DNA of 64,000 nt from Periconia sp. R9002 (Eukaryota > Ascomycota > Dothideomycetes > Pleosporales > Periconiaceae). Of the stretch, positions 21,811 to 33,736 are shown one piece after another (the stretch's first letter is position 1; every line of letters begins with the position of its first letter). Location of the stretch: positions 434,001 through 498,000 of the forward strand of contig JAMAHW010000008.1 in the NCBI GenBank assembly GCA_023627715.1. The letters run 5' to 3'. Below the pieces are notes generated by a model. The model worked only from the letters and a program-made list of their open reading frames with translations, was not told the origin of the DNA and did not search any database. A program made the position numbers and the translations under genes.

Positions 21811-24800
21811 TCAGCCAGGTCGTCTAAAGGCCTCAACAGCCAAAGTTGGTGTTTCGACTTGCTTGTTGGAAGGAACACCTTCATTTTTCCGGCGATCGAA
21901 GAAATTTTGACACTCGTGAGAGATGAAAGTCCATTCCGCCAGGGCTCGGCCTGCATACCGACTTGAACGTGCTGCTGATCCTGTCGGTTGCGAGCTTACC
22001 ACAGGGTCGGTATTAATGCCCTTCATTTGAAGTAGTACCTGCGCAGGCAAAGGAAGGCGAGGGGGAGAAAGACGCATGTTTTGGTACGTGCCAAAACGCT
22101 TGTCGACCCACTCCAAAGAAAAGCGAAAGCTATAGCTTTTATGGGTGAAGGTAGGGACTGGAGTCTCGCTGGCAGGAGGCTTGATAGTGCTGCCACCTTC
22201 TCCCGTATCCTTCGCCGGGTTGGTTTCGGAAGCCTTTCCGCTCTCCTTGTTTGTAGAACCCGATTCCGGTGTTTTGGACTTTGCCTGTTTTTGGCTCCCC
22301 GGCATAAAACTTCTCAGAATATTCCAACGACCTTTGGTGGCATTCTCTTCGGGAAAATCCAACGACTCGGTAGAGGCTGTGGAAACGGGCCGCTCGGGAG
22401 GAGGAGTAGTAGTGGACGAGAGTCGCCTTGGTGCTGGAGATTGTACGACCCCATCAAAAGAAAGAAAGGGTTGTGTGTTGGTGACAATAGGATTATCATT
22501 ACGTATAATGAGGAAACGTCGAGCCGGGGCAGGGTTGCAGGCCTGAGTAGATGGAGGAATAACTCCTTTTTCTTCAGCTTCTTCACGAAGCCACATATAA
22601 TGAGACCAGACCGAACGTAAACGGTCACTGAAAACTTGCAAGATATGTCTACGAAATATTAGTGTTGATTGTGACAGAGCAAAAGTCATCAAACTCACAA
22701 TTGGGCATCAGACTCTTGGCCATCAAAACGGGCAACTCGCCAGCAGAGAAGTCGCATAAAGTACGACCTCACCATTGGGCACCAGTGGTTGAACCTACTC
22801 TCGAAGAACTCTGGTTCGAGAAGAAAGTCAACACAAAGACTTTCTTTCCGCTGCTCATTCGAACTAATAATGGACCAGCTGCTGTACAGGAAAGAATATA
22901 GCTTGATCTCTGTCGCCGTGTTTTCACTAGCAGCCATTTGTTTGCATACAGAAAGCCACAACGGCCAATCAAGGACGTCTTCCTTGTGCTCATGAAGCTG
23001 CTCATAACGAACGATGATCACGAAGGCTTCCTCGAGGAAGTCGCACAGAGTGTAGCAGGAGTTGTTCTCGTAAATTGACACTCTTCCTGCCACAGCTTTC
23101 AGCAGACAAGCAAAACTTTCAGCAAAAACTCGTCTGGCAGACGCAATGTGAGCATTCCGATCCGACAAAAAATCTCGGATCAGCATGATGATACGGTTTT
23201 CGGCCATTTGTCGTGTAGCATTCGCGGGAGGTATAGGTAACGTAGACGCTGAAGCATCGGGGTCCCCTAACACGTCGTCGAAGGTAACATGGCTTGGACC
23301 GTCATCGACAATTTGAGGTGCTGCATGTCTGTGGATTGTGGCGTCCAAATTCACTAATATCTGGGCGTGTACCATGAGAAGACCAGGAACACACATACGC
23401 TCGACCTTGCTCGGTTCTTGTGGCAGGAATTCGGCCGCCAGGATATGAAAATGTTTGACAAAGACGTAAAACAAATCGCTCTCGGCGCCCGACCAGCGCT
23501 TGATCCAGGTCCCATACCAGTCTACATTGGCTGTTCCCAGTGGTAAGGTTGCTGGGCGGCGCAACAGGCGGACGGTTTTTGCGAGAGATTGGAATTTCAA
23601 CGAGTTTAGCAGAGGCGGGAAGGCTGCAGCGACATTCTCAGATACCGTTTCGGGCCCGTTTGCCCTTGTAATGCCCGCTTCCGCCAGTACACGCTTCATG
23701 GTGTCAGGTTGGAGGTTCCACAAGCGAACCAACACATCTGCAACTCCAGGGCAAAAACAGAACGCATAGGCACATGTCTTTCCACCAAAAGTTACGAGGC
23801 TAGCAGCGGCGTTGCGGAGAGACATTTTATCAACGACGTAGGCCATTTGTGAAATAAGGTTCTGCGTGAAGATGTTGCGCACATTGTGGTATACGGACTC
23901 GGCAAGAAAATCGGACGAGCTGGAAGAATTAGAGTTGGTAGAATTAGTCTCGGCTCGATCAACAAGAGCGCAGAACGGTGAAGGGGAGGAACGCCACTCC
24001 GGTCTCTCCATGATTCCAGTGATACCCTCCAAGATAGCTGGCCGGTCAGTCCCCGAAATAGACTGGTTGTTGCGACCTGATAGGAGCTCCAAAAGACCAG
24101 TCCACCATCCATTAAGAATATTGCAACGGCGGTCCAAATCCTCTGGGCGAAGTTTTAGGCTTGACGCGTGGTTGGTATACGAGCGGAGGAACGGGAGCAA
24201 AGTGGTTCGCACGGCATTAGCTTTGAATGCACTCGACTTTGACTGAAACTTTCGGAGGTCACCTTCCAGCGTACGGAACACAGTCCAGAGCTCGTCTTTC
24301 TTGCGTGGCTCCGTTTTAGTGCCCTTGAGTTTGTCGGAAGAAATGTCGCGGGGTATTGGGGGCACATGACTCGCACTTGTTGGACTTTGCACGTAGGAAG
24401 GGAGTTTATCTGTGGAGAAAGATTTGGGTAGGGGAGGAACAGCTGGGGTCTGAGAAGCAGTAGAGGCCGTCTGCTCCAAGTGGGTAGGATTGAAAATGCC
24501 GCTAAGTCTGTTTGCTCTCTTGGAAAGCACACCTCTTTTTTGCATGGTTGGGCTGCTGCTGATCTCGTCCTTGGTTTTCGCTTTCTCGGGAATGCTCAAG
24601 GGCCCTCCTATGGATTTGCGGTTCTGCGGTGGGTTACGCGGAGAATCATCCTTTTTCGAAGCTTGCGCATCCTTTGTAGGGGATGAAGAACGCGAGGAAG
24701 ACGAGATCCAGCTCTTCCTTCGCAAGCGTGTCAAGGATCGTACTGGCGATCTTGACTCTGATGAAGAGGCCTGCTTCAAGTTGTCGGTGCGGGTCCGGTC

Positions 24801-25196
24801 GGGTTTGGACTCGGTGGAGGGCTCCCGGTTCTTGCTCGAAAAAAGATTAAAGGTAGACGACCGACGCGGATTTTCGGGTCTCAACTGCGGCATTTCCACG
24901 GGCTTAGCAGATTCATCAGAATCGTGGCTCGACCCGTCCGAGGATGCGTACGACGCATCGGCGCTCACATCGGCTTTGAGCTCTTCTTCTGAGATGGTAC
25001 CCTGCACGCCAACCACCTGGGTGTCATCGATATCCTTGACGCGGGGAAAATACGTGTAGGAGGCAGCTTTGGGGAGCGGGGGAGGATCTGGCTTGCGTGC
25101 TTGGGTCGGGGGAGCGAGCTCCGAGACAGCGCGGTTGCGGCCACGGGGTGCATGGAAGACATCATGGCCACGAAGGGCGGAAGCTACGGCCTGCAT
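21811..25196 (-). CDS. Large DUF1765-type conserved fungal protein
   Basis: Two exons: 25196-22699 and 22648-21811, with a 50-bp intron (GTGAGT..GTAG); product 1111 aa. Residues 1-310 are low complexity, Ser/Pro/Lys-rich and full of phosphosite-like SP motifs. About 320-850 is a helical conserved region that matches my memory of DUF1765/UPF0592 proteins (YVFVKHFHILAAEFLP and VPGLLMVHAQILVNLDATIHR). A second Ser/Thr/Pro-rich tail follows, ending in the block PTLAVEAFRRPG. The molecular function of this family is not established. I see no clear signal peptide, and hydrophobic stretches such as AFCFCPGVADVLVRLW are too polar to call as membrane spans. The assignment rests on recall of family motifs, so it is good but not certain. 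The 5' leader contains GGA and GGC repeats. Confidence 0.72.
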
Positions 25197-25279
25197 GCTG
25201 GAGGAGGAAAGGACGTCGTGTGTGAGCGGACGGGGTTGGCGAGGCTGGTCCAGTCGTCACTCTTCACTCTGGGGTGATG

Positions 25280-25309
25280 GGAGGAGGAGGAAGGCGGCGG
25301 CGGCGGCGG
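25280..25309. repeat. GGA/GGC trinucleotide repeats
   Basis: Consecutive GGA then GGC units, probably in the 5' leader of the DUF1765 gene. Confidence 0.65.
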
Positions 25310-26060
25310 ACTACAAGATCATGGTTTTGTACAGACGAGGCGGACAAGCCGAGGCGGAGAGGGAGTGGATTGAAGACTGGAGGCGGCAATACGTGGCAAT
25401 GGCAGGTGAAAAGAAGAAGGGCTAAACAGGAAGCGTACGATGTCAGCGGGGCGGAGGTTGTGACGGCGGCGGGCTCGGATGTGAGGGGAGCGAGGAACAG
25501 CGAGTGTGATGGAGGTGCAAAAGCGTGGTAGCGACAGTTTGGGCCCCAGGAGGGAGAGATATTCAATAGAGGAGAGAGACGGGAAGAGGGGGGGTGGGAG
25601 GTTGGAGAGAAAGTAAGCTGAGGGTTGAGGGTCGACGGTTTGACGCTGATTACGGCAAATTGGGATGGAGTCGCAAGGCAGGCGCGCTGTGTCAGTATGG
25701 ACCAGGTACTTTTTATCATGGGCGCTAGACAGGGGGGCAGCAGGTTTGATCTCGCGGGAGGCGTGGGAGCTTCGCCTCGCGCGCGCAGATCAAGATTTCA
25801 ATGTCGCTGCACTGTTCACTGTTCTGTTCTGTACCGTTGCCCGTCCGTTGGCTCCGGACGAATCGGTCTCTGGCCGTTTTGCACATGGACAACTATATCT
25901 CAGACCACCGTACCAACAAAGTCTCCATGAATATGCATGTGCACCATCATCCATCTACACGTACATGGCTACCGATCAATGTGGATAGAACCCATTCTCC
26001 CGGCGACGCTGCAATCCATCAAGTGTACACAAGTATATACCCAAGTGTACTTGGTTGTGT

Positions 26061-26081
26061 ATCATCATCATCATCATCATC
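26061..26081. repeat. (ATC)7 microsatellite
   Basis: Seven uninterrupted ATC units in gene-free DNA. Confidence 0.8.
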
Positions 26082-27539
26082 TGGACACTGCACAATTCCT
26101 AAACCATCGACAATTATAGCCCCCCACGACCATAGCCCTTCCTGGGTGGGTCCCGTCTTGTTTTTGCTTTGACATCTCTCCACTTTGCCGACCGGATTTC
26201 CGATTCCTTCCCTTTCTACACCCCAAGCCATGCTTCCATCTCTGTACACTTGGCGTTGCCCCCCTCGACCCTTGGTTGCTATAAACTCTGTATCTATTGA
26301 TGTAGCCCATGATACCTTATCCGCTACCCAACAACCAAACCACTCTGTAACTCTTGCCCTTGATCTATGTATACACTACATGCCCACTGGTGTACCGATG
26401 GCGTCGTGTCCCCAATCTTGGTGCGGCTTGCCTGCCTAACTGATTAGCACGATATAGTAGTATATACTACAAGCTATAGCATGGCACGGCGCAGCTTTGC
26501 ATACTAGGCTCCGAGTATACCTAGAGTCGTCTGTTATCGAGCGAGACATCACGTAGCGTAACGTAGCGTGGTTATCAAGACAATAGCCATCGAAGTTCAA
26601 CTGCAACCACCCTAGTTGCATGTTGCTAACTTTGCACCCTCCATAGTTAGAAGAAGGACTGGATACATAGGTAAGTTACCCTCAAGTCGTTCAAACCCGT
26701 CCCCTACACCTGCGCCGGCACTACCCTTTCACCCTCTTCCTTGCTGGTTGCCCTAAAAAACGTGGCTTGTGCAACATGTCTCAACTTGTGGAATCGTGCG
26801 TGTCCCTATGCCATGTGCGCCAATGTTGATGAACCTTGGATTTTTCCATTCTTCTTGACGTTGCGTGCCAGACGCGCCTGCGTCTTGGTTATCACTATCG
26901 CTCCTGCCTCAACCCTCCTCTCAACCTCAACCATTTGTTTCGTCCATAGCTATGTCGACGACGGCTGATGCACTTGCCGTGCTTGTTTCGTCATGGTGTA
27001 TACGTGACAATAGCCATCCATCTTTCGTGATTAGCCCCGACCGTGACGTATTCCCTGGGGTTGGCCTGCAACATCTTTGTACTCGTGTAATGAGTCCATC
27101 ATTCAGGCCTGTCCGCCGCCCATGTCGTGCGAGAAACATTTTAGTCATCCATTCGTCTTCATTCAATCTTGGGTCGGAACTCGTCCTCGCTGCTCGGCAG
27201 TACACTTCTGTTTATTCACCAAAGCTTTTTACATGCATCAGCTAAAGTACACAATGGCACAATCGGCTCCACATGGCCTATCCGACGGCGTCGAGCTAAA
27301 TCCCATTCATGTTGTGCAGTAGCTTCGACCTTTCGAGCTTATCATCCGAGGAACACTAGTTGATTCTCAGAAATCCACAGAAAATCCACCTCAATTCCCT
27401 TCCTACCATTTGGCTTTCCACCATATACCTAGACCCTTCTGTATTGTACATAGCTTTGTATGCATTGTACCATGGGACTCGCCTCGTCGTCCGCAAATGT
27501 ATTTACATATCCATCTATTACGGATACAATTTATATTTA

Positions 27540-27557
27540 GATACCTACATAGGTATC
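27540..27557. repeat. Palindrome GATACCTA-CA-TAGGTATC
   Basis: Perfect 8-bp arms around a 2-nt centre. The TAGGTA core recurs in several intergenic regions of this window. Confidence 0.65.
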
Positions 27558-28267
27558 CGCGTACGTAGAAGATTTGTGCCGGTGCGGCACATTTCAAGCT
27601 TAAAAGGCCGAGCTCCGTTCGGGTAGCAGCCTGTAACCGGCGTTTCACGGCATGGCTATCATACGTTGCGGAATCGCCTTTCAGCTCGTCAGCACTTGAA
27701 GTTTAGTTCTGTCTACGATTGAGCCGCATGCAAGCTACATATATATGTACGAGCCGGGCAAGATGAACCATGACGCGTTGTCCCATTGAAACCACATAAA
27801 CATGTAGCCCATCACACATATAAAACCTACTGATACCTGATGTCTCTATGTATGTACATAAGTACTTATCTATGTACTAATTGTGCATAGGTATCTAAAG
27901 TGTTTTCTTCTTCGCAATTGATTGGCGTAATCAGTCACGGTATAAACACTGATTTCAATCTCAGGTAACGTCCTTGGCTAGAGACTGTACATATGTGCGT
28001 AGATTGAGCTTCAGTTGGATAGTAGTACATTCTAGAGCATGTCCCAAAGACAAACTAACAGCGGTTCGATGCACAAAGAAATTGGAGAAACATGCGGTGC
28101 GTGTCGAATGCACCTGCAGTACCTTAATCGGTCCAATATGTAGTAAGATTGTGGAAATCACGTGATACAGCGTCGGAGAGACTGGTCGAGATGGAAGTAG
28201 TTGATTTGGTCCAGTATTGGCACAGTTGGAGCTTTTAATACAAGTATACAGTCACTCAGTCCCCCAT

Positions 28268-28753
28268 CTAATGAGCTGCCGGCGTGTCCTCCTCTTCCTC
28301 GACGAACCAGTCCTCCTCTACGGGCGCCGCGCCTTCCGTGGATGCCGAACCCTCGAGTTCCACCTGTTGGGTCTCGTACGTCTTCAAATCATTGGCAAGA
28401 TCGCTCTCTTCGGGAGATGGAGGAGGCTTCGGGATGGTGAATTTCTGGACGTGGCCCTCGGCGTCGGTCGCCTTCACCTGAGGGGGTTTGTATGCCTTAA
28501 GCTCCTTCAGGTACAAGTCCTGCACCAGGTCGGCTGAGAAGCACCAATTGCGTCAGTATACGCTTCTACCACGCAATTCGAGATGAATCACCTTGTCTAA
28601 CGGCCGTGGGAACGATGAAGGTGCGACGAGCGACGAAAGCGGGTTGCTGTCGTGCAACGCGTGCAAGCTGCTGGCGCTGTTTCAGAGTCAGCAATTGCAC
28701 AGATTATTCAACCAAAACGCGCTTACCGAGGCCCTGATGGATTGCGCGAACAT
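28268..28753 (-). CDS. atp14: Mitochondrial F1Fo ATP synthase subunit h
   Basis: Small peripheral-stalk subunit of the mitochondrial ATP synthase. Three exons: 28753-28727, 28676-28592 and 28533-28268, with introns of 50 bp (GTAAGC..ACAG) and 58 bp (GTGATT..TCAG). The product is 125 aa, close to the 124 aa of yeast Atp14. Residues 1-33 form an Arg-rich, acid-free mitochondrial presequence (MFAQSIRASRQQLARVARQQ). The mature part starts with the family motif ADLVQDLYLKELKAYKPP and ends in the typical very acidic tail (EEDWFVEEEEDTPAAH). The first exon codes for only nine residues and is easily missed. The gene is divergent from TFIIB with 455 bp between start codons. Confidence 0.93.
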
Positions 28754-29208
28754 GATGTGGGTAATGGAGCGGGGAGTGGGAGCTGTCGTTGAAGCTTCGG
28801 GGTGTGAAGGTCGTTTTTCTCGGGGTCACTCATGCAACGGCAAAGTCGCACTAGCTCTATATTGCCTAGCCCCTCTTGCTTATGTCATCTACTCTCTACA
28901 AGTTGATGTTCCGACGTCCTCTTTGACCTTCTCTTCAACCATCCCCCACAGCTGCAACCAACCCGCCCAACTAGGCGACCGCATCTGCTCGCTCACTCCC
29001 TCGCTCGTAGTAATAGAACCGTACGCTCTCTACAAACACGCCCGTCGACGGCGCGCTCCCAAGGCGCTTTGGACACTCATCTAGGCTGCCTGCCCTACCC
29101 GTTTGCCTCTCACGCCTGCCTGAAAAGCCGTCCGCAGCCTCTGTGCCAAAAGATCCACATTGCCATTTTTTTCTTGATTTGTAATTCGTGATATACGAAA
29201 GTGCGAAT
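28754..29208. promoter_or_regulatory. Divergent promoter between atp14 and TFIIB
   Basis: 455 bp between the two start codons. It contains C/T-rich stretches on both sides and no coding sequence of its own. Shared regulation is possible but cannot be inferred from sequence. Confidence 0.6.
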
Positions 29209-30706
29209 ATGTCGTACGCACCAGATGGGGTACGTAAGATCCGAGACGGGCATCGGTTCGCCGCTGTCCTGCTCAGATCGAACGCTACCAAGGTGTCTTG
29301 GATGCCGTCCGGAGTAGGACAGCGGAGATGTTCTCCCAGTCCAGTTTGCTTTGGAAATCAAAAATCAATGCTAACGTGACTATTGCATACAGCGTCGCCT
29401 GTCGCCTGGCGAAGTTATCATTGACGAGCCTCCTGTGAAAGTCGCCGAAGAGGAGTGGCGAGAGCAATTAGATGTCATTCTGATGTGCCCGGACTGTAAA
29501 GAGATGCCTCCCAATCTAGTCGAGGGTAAGACGCATCACAAATGGAAGGATGCATACGCTAACACGGCTTTAGTAATTATATTTGTCCCCTGCAACAGAT
29601 TGGCAGAACGTTCGGAATGATTATCGCTCGTGCATTTGAAGCTAACAGTACGACAGAACTTCTCCGTCGGTGATACCATCTGTGGATCTTGTGGTCGTGT
29701 TTTGAGCGAGCGTAATCTTGACTACCGATCCGAATGGCGTACATTTTCCAACGACGACCAAGGCAACGACGATCCGTCCCGTGTGGGTGATGCTGCAAAT
29801 CCGCTCTTGCATGGGTCCCAGCTACAGTATGTGTTACGTGACATACGTATCGTGTTCACTGGATACTGACCTGATCAACAGGACTGAAATAGCATTCGGC
29901 GATGGCGGCGCCCGTCATCGAGATCTTTCGCGTGCCCAGAACAAGTCCAACCACGATAAGACGAACAAATCCCTCCAGAATGCGTATTCCCAAATCGGAG
30001 CACTCTGCGAATCATTCCAGATCCCCAAGCCTGTTGCCGAGACCACGAAAATGCTATACAAAATGACGGATGATGACAAACTCTTCAAAGGCAAGTCGCA
30101 GGATGCCGTCATTGCCGGTTGCATCTTCATAGCCTGTCGACAGCACGATATGGGTCGGTCATTCCGCGAGATCTACAAGTTGACCAAGGTCAGCAAAAAG
30201 GAGATAGGTCGAACGTTCAAGGTAAATACCGTCCACAAACAGCTCTAGAACTTGACTAATAATTTTAGACTCTCGAGTCATTCATTCAGAAGCGTCAACG
30301 TGCGGAAGGTGCTGCAAACAAAGTCGCTGGAAACGGTGCCATTCTCAGCAATAGCTCATTCAAGCATACCAAAGCTACCAGCGCGTCTGAGCTCATTATT
30401 CGCGCCTGCAGCAAGCTCGGTCTGGACAGTCAAACCAGTATGATCGCTCAGGAGTGTGCAGAAAATGTGTCCAAGAATGGTGTTGCTGCCGGTCGATCCC
30501 CACTGTCCATTACTGGAGCTTGTATCTTCCTTGTCGCCAATATGATGGGCCAGCCCAAATCAGCTAAGGATATCGGCTTAGCTGTTGACGTTAGCGACGG
30601 CACCATTCGTACCGCCTACAAACTCATCCACCAATCCCTTGGCGATGTTCTAGACAAGAAGTGGGAAAGCCGGGGCGCCGACCTATCCAAGATCCCGTCC
30701 ACGTAG
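29209..30706 (+). CDS. sua7: General transcription factor TFIIB
   Basis: Bridges TBP-bound promoters to RNA polymerase II and helps set the start site. Five exons: 29209-29229, 29393-29525, 29649-29826, 29882-30221 and 30269-30706. All introns are GT-AG with CTAAC/CTGAC-like branch sites. The product is 369 aa. The zinc ribbon uses C39, C42, C63 and C66 (CPDC...CGSC). The highly conserved B-reader segment [20 protein letters not shown] follows, then two cyclin folds (about 115-215, [14 protein letters not shown]; about 260-360, [10 protein letters not shown] to YKLIHQSLG). The first exon (MSYAPDG) is a prediction based on a good donor and branch site. The loop between the two Cys pairs is 20 residues, against 17 in yeast, because the third exon seems to begin with VRQN; that junction may be wrong. 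Family identity is certain. Confidence 0.93.
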
Positions 30707-31623
30707 TGAGAATGGTGGCTCAAAATAACCGGTGTCAGAGGTTGACCGGACTCCATTAGGATCGGTGGTAACCTAAAAGGAGGCCATCATTCGAAACAGG
30801 CTTGTTTTTCAAATGTTTTTCAGATTGTGACCGCAAACACTTCTTTAGTTGGTGTTCTTGGTCTGGTTTGCATATTTAAAATGAGGTTTTCTATTGGCGT
30901 TCGCGTGGGTTTATTATGTATGGTCGTGGTGGTGGTCAGAGGTTCTGACCTGATTTTTATACCCCAGTTCCACAGTACGACATTAAATTGGACGTTGAAC
31001 CGTACAGACCAGAGTATTTGTCTGTAATTGAACATGGTTAGATTTGCTATCTGTAGAAAATGAAATTTCACGAAATGCTTCTAATACCATGAGCCGTATC
31101 TACAACGGAACATACACCACGACATGAAAAGTCATTCTTCCTAGTGTCTACATATGTATCCACTCACGCATTCGTTTCGCTACCGTACCTTTCAGTAACA
31201 GATGAAAAGATATCTTTATTGGTATGGCCCTCCACTTGCAGTTTGGGCTAGTCAATTATCTGGATCGGTTCCATAAGACTGGGAAACAGCGACCTCCAAT
31301 GACAACACGTTGTCCACTAATGTACTGATTTCTATAGTAGCATTGACGAGAGAGAGAAATGATTATTTTGCGGAACTGTCTACGAAAAGCACTATATATT
31401 GCCAGACCATCTCCGCTCTACCCTTTGCCTATCCCACGAAACAACTCACAGCAACCCGTAGCACATCATTAGAACCCATACCCCCAACTCTCGACCTTTC
31501 GAAACAGCCTCCCTCCTTCTTTCCATCCTCGCCATCACCAATCCTCACATACGACAGTACCCTCACAACACTACATTCGCAACCAACACACCTCACCCAG
31601 CTCTACCACAACCCATCACCACC
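30707..31623. other. TFIIB 3' flank and promoter of the tail-anchored orphan
   Basis: 917 bp. A TATATATTG box lies near 31390, and a C/A-rich leader (31430-31620) precedes the ATG at 31624. Short frames are without features. Confidence 0.5.
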
Positions 31624-32172
31624 ATGCTGTTCGCGTCCCCAAACACCACCGACAAGAACCACGCAGAGGTTTCGACGATATCGTCACCTGCCTTCACACC
31701 ACCAACCTCGGCCACATCATCAGAACCAACAAATGCCCCCCGGCAGAGCACACACCTCGAACCCCCCTGCGAGCGGAACAAACTCCTCTCCCTACTCATA
31801 CACCTATTCTGCGTTCTCCTGGATCTCCTGGGGAATGAAACTCCCTCCCGCCCCTCTTCTTCTCCCGCCTGGACTCTCGAGGACCTGGATCAAGTTCCCG
31901 ACAGTGGATACAAGGGGCGCGGGGCCATCGAGAAGTGGATCGAGGAGGCGGAGAAGGCTTGTCAGTGGCGGGATAAGACTGCGGTGTTGGTTCACGAGGT
32001 GCGTGATTGGGATCACGAGAGTGAGGAGAGTCTGGAGCGGGATGATGACGATGTTGAGACGGAGAGTGGTTCCGATGATACGGTCGAGGAGGTGTTGAGC
32101 TGGTTTCGTGCGTGTTTTGTGTTCTTGTTTTCTGCGGTGGTTGCTTGTTTGTTGCTGGAGAAGGCGTATTGA
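31624..32172 (+). CDS. Predicted tail-anchored membrane protein, 182 aa, function unknown
   Basis: Not recognised. It is a single open frame with a start in good context (CACCATGC) and, in its second half, third-position G/C choice typical of the coding genes here. Residues 1-50 are Ser/Thr/Pro-rich. 53-68 is a leucine-rich amphipathic stretch (LLSLLIHLFCVLLDLL). About 80-157 is charged and acidic (GAIEKWIEEAEKACQWRDK, then an Asp/Glu-rich run). The last 20 residues form one hydrophobic segment (ACFVFLFSAVVACLLL) followed by EKAY. That topology suits a C-terminally anchored protein of the ER or mitochondrial outer membrane. It has no signal peptide. An overlapping longer frame (31310-32098) has a less plausible composition. 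The gene is convergent with the BTB gene. Confidence 0.6.
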   Translation: MLFASPNTTDKNHAEVSTISSPAFTPPTSATSSEPTNAPRQSTHLEPPCERNKLLSLLIHLFCVLLDLLGNETPSRPSSSPAWTLEDLDQVPDSGYKGRGAIEKWIEEAEKACQWRDKTAVLVHEVRDWDHESEESLERDDDDVETESGSDDTVEEVLSWFRACFVFLFSAVVACLLLEKAY

Positions 32173-32634
32173 TTTTCGGCGGTTGGTTTGGGAGATTGGC
32201 TTGGGGTTTTGCGTGGTTGGAGGCGAATTGGGGAAATAGAAGCACATTGCCGGTATCCACCAGTACGGTGTAGAAGACGCGCAGGAAGAGATGCAAGGAG
32301 ATGACAATGCGAGCGAAATCATACACGCTAGACTATCTATTCTGAACTTTGGATCAAAAACTGTATGTATTCTTATTGTTGGTTCATTAAATGGTACTTT
32401 TCTTATCAAGTATCTCCAAAAGATGCTGTCGTCACTTTGCAAGTAACGCAGCTCTGGCCATGCTACACCAAAAAAAAATCCCGAGATTACCACCCTTTGA
32501 AATACATTTCCAGTCAAACAGACAGATGTTCCTATTTCGCCGCAAACGCCGTGTTGTACTCGTTGTCTCCTCAACCGTGCCCTACAATCATATTTCCCAT
32601 CGAAAATCCTTATCGAAGAGAAATGCAAAGGCCC
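32173..32634. other. Convergent 3' region
   Basis: 462 bp between the tail-anchored orphan and the BTB gene; holds 3' UTR-like AT-rich sequence and nothing else I can identify. Confidence 0.5.
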
Positions 32635-33736
32635 TCACATCAGCGACCAATCTCCTTCAACAAGTGTGTCGCTGTCGCTGTCACTATCTCCATGTGATTG
32701 GTCAGGAACGACTTCGGGGCTTGACATTGGGCTCTCGCCTTCACACAGGGGGCCACTATCGCTGGGTTTGGGGCGGTGGACAAGCGTGAAGCCATGGTCC
32801 TCTTGTTCACTTGCAGCGGATTCTGGCAGGTGGGTCATATCAAAAGGATGTCTAGGCCTGTGCGCAAGCGTGCCAAAGACCGCAGTTGGCTCGTCGATTT
32901 GGTAGTTTGTGGTGTTTTGCTCCACGCCATCGACGGCCATAGTGGCAGGGTCCTCTGGATCGCGCCAGAATTCGTGGTAGTTTCTATTTGCAACATCGAT
33001 ATCGTAATTGAAGGGTTGTATTTGCCCAGGGAGCTGTACGAGGATGAGTGCGCCTAAGACGAGGGATTTAGCTATCGAATCACCCTAGGTGTCACACGTA
33101 GTGGAGGCACTTACCATCATCTTCAAAGCCTCGTTGCATGCTTGTTCGACAAAGGTCCTTGTGAAATTCAGGAACGTCGTAGATGACTTTCAGGAAATCC
33201 TCGTTGTTGCCTAGGTCATGATAGGCCAAGGTGTTTAGAACATAGTGCGACAGAGTGTCGATGAGAGTTTGCTCCTGTCGTGACTGGATATTTGCAAGGT
33301 GATTGTACAGGAATCGGATAGTATCAATCAAGTCCGCGGGAGGAGTTCCAAAGCAGCACGCGCGTTCCGTTGCGGCCGTGAAGTTCGCATAGGCGGAGAC
33401 TTGCAGGGCAGGGACATCGAAATCGGCGGCAATCTTGTATACCTGGGCATGGTTGAGAAGGTTGTCGAGACGGTCGTCTGCAACGTAATCGCCGGTATAT
33501 AGATATCGCAATAATGATACCACGGCGGATCGAGAGATAGCTTCGATGTTGGCTTGGGGGAAGGAATGGGCACCGAATTCGAAGGCGTGATACAGAAGTG
33601 GACACTGATCCAGAACAACTAATGGGTTGACATTGTAGATGTGGGTAACAGAGCTGTCGGGCAGCAGCACAATGACTGTTCCTGTGGTATTGTTGTTGGA
33701 GTCGAGAGCCAGGAAAGCGAGGTCGTCGTCGTCCAT
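32635..33736 (-). CDS. BTB/POZ domain protein
   Basis: Two exons: 33736-33115 and 33053-32635, with a 61-bp intron (GTAAGT..TTAG); product 346 aa. The BTB fold covers about residues 17-110. Visible motifs are VIVLLPDSSVTHIYNV, the conserved core PLLYHAFEF, and SAVVSLLRYLYTGDY followed by HAQVYKIAADFDVPALQ. Residues 110-205 are helical. The second exon adds a conserved-looking FNYDIDVANRNYHEFWRDP segment and a Ser/Asp-rich tail. Such single-BTB fungal proteins often act as dimerising adaptors, some for Cul3 ligases. No MATH, Kelch or zinc-finger partner domain is present, so the role is open. The frame continues upstream of 33736 without an ATG. Confidence 0.85.

Larger units (their letters stand above)
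25197..28267. other. Three-kilobase gene-free tract upstream of the DUF1765 gene
   Basis: Between the 5' end of the DUF1765 gene and the 3' end of atp14, both on the - strand. 25270-25310 is a GGA/GGC repeat in the likely leader. 26061-26081 is (ATC)7. 27540-27557 is a near-perfect palindrome in a cluster of TAGGTA words that extends to 27898. I found no coding frame with a domain or splice-consistent exons. Confidence 0.5.

Noticed and set aside
28593..29084. 163-codon + strand frame over atp14 exons
   Set aside because: Antisense to the presequence exons of atp14 and its promoter.
31310..32098. 262-codon frame overlapping the tail-anchored orphan
   Set aside because: It starts in a C/A-rich leader and ends in Arg/Ser-rich nonsense typical of a shifted frame.
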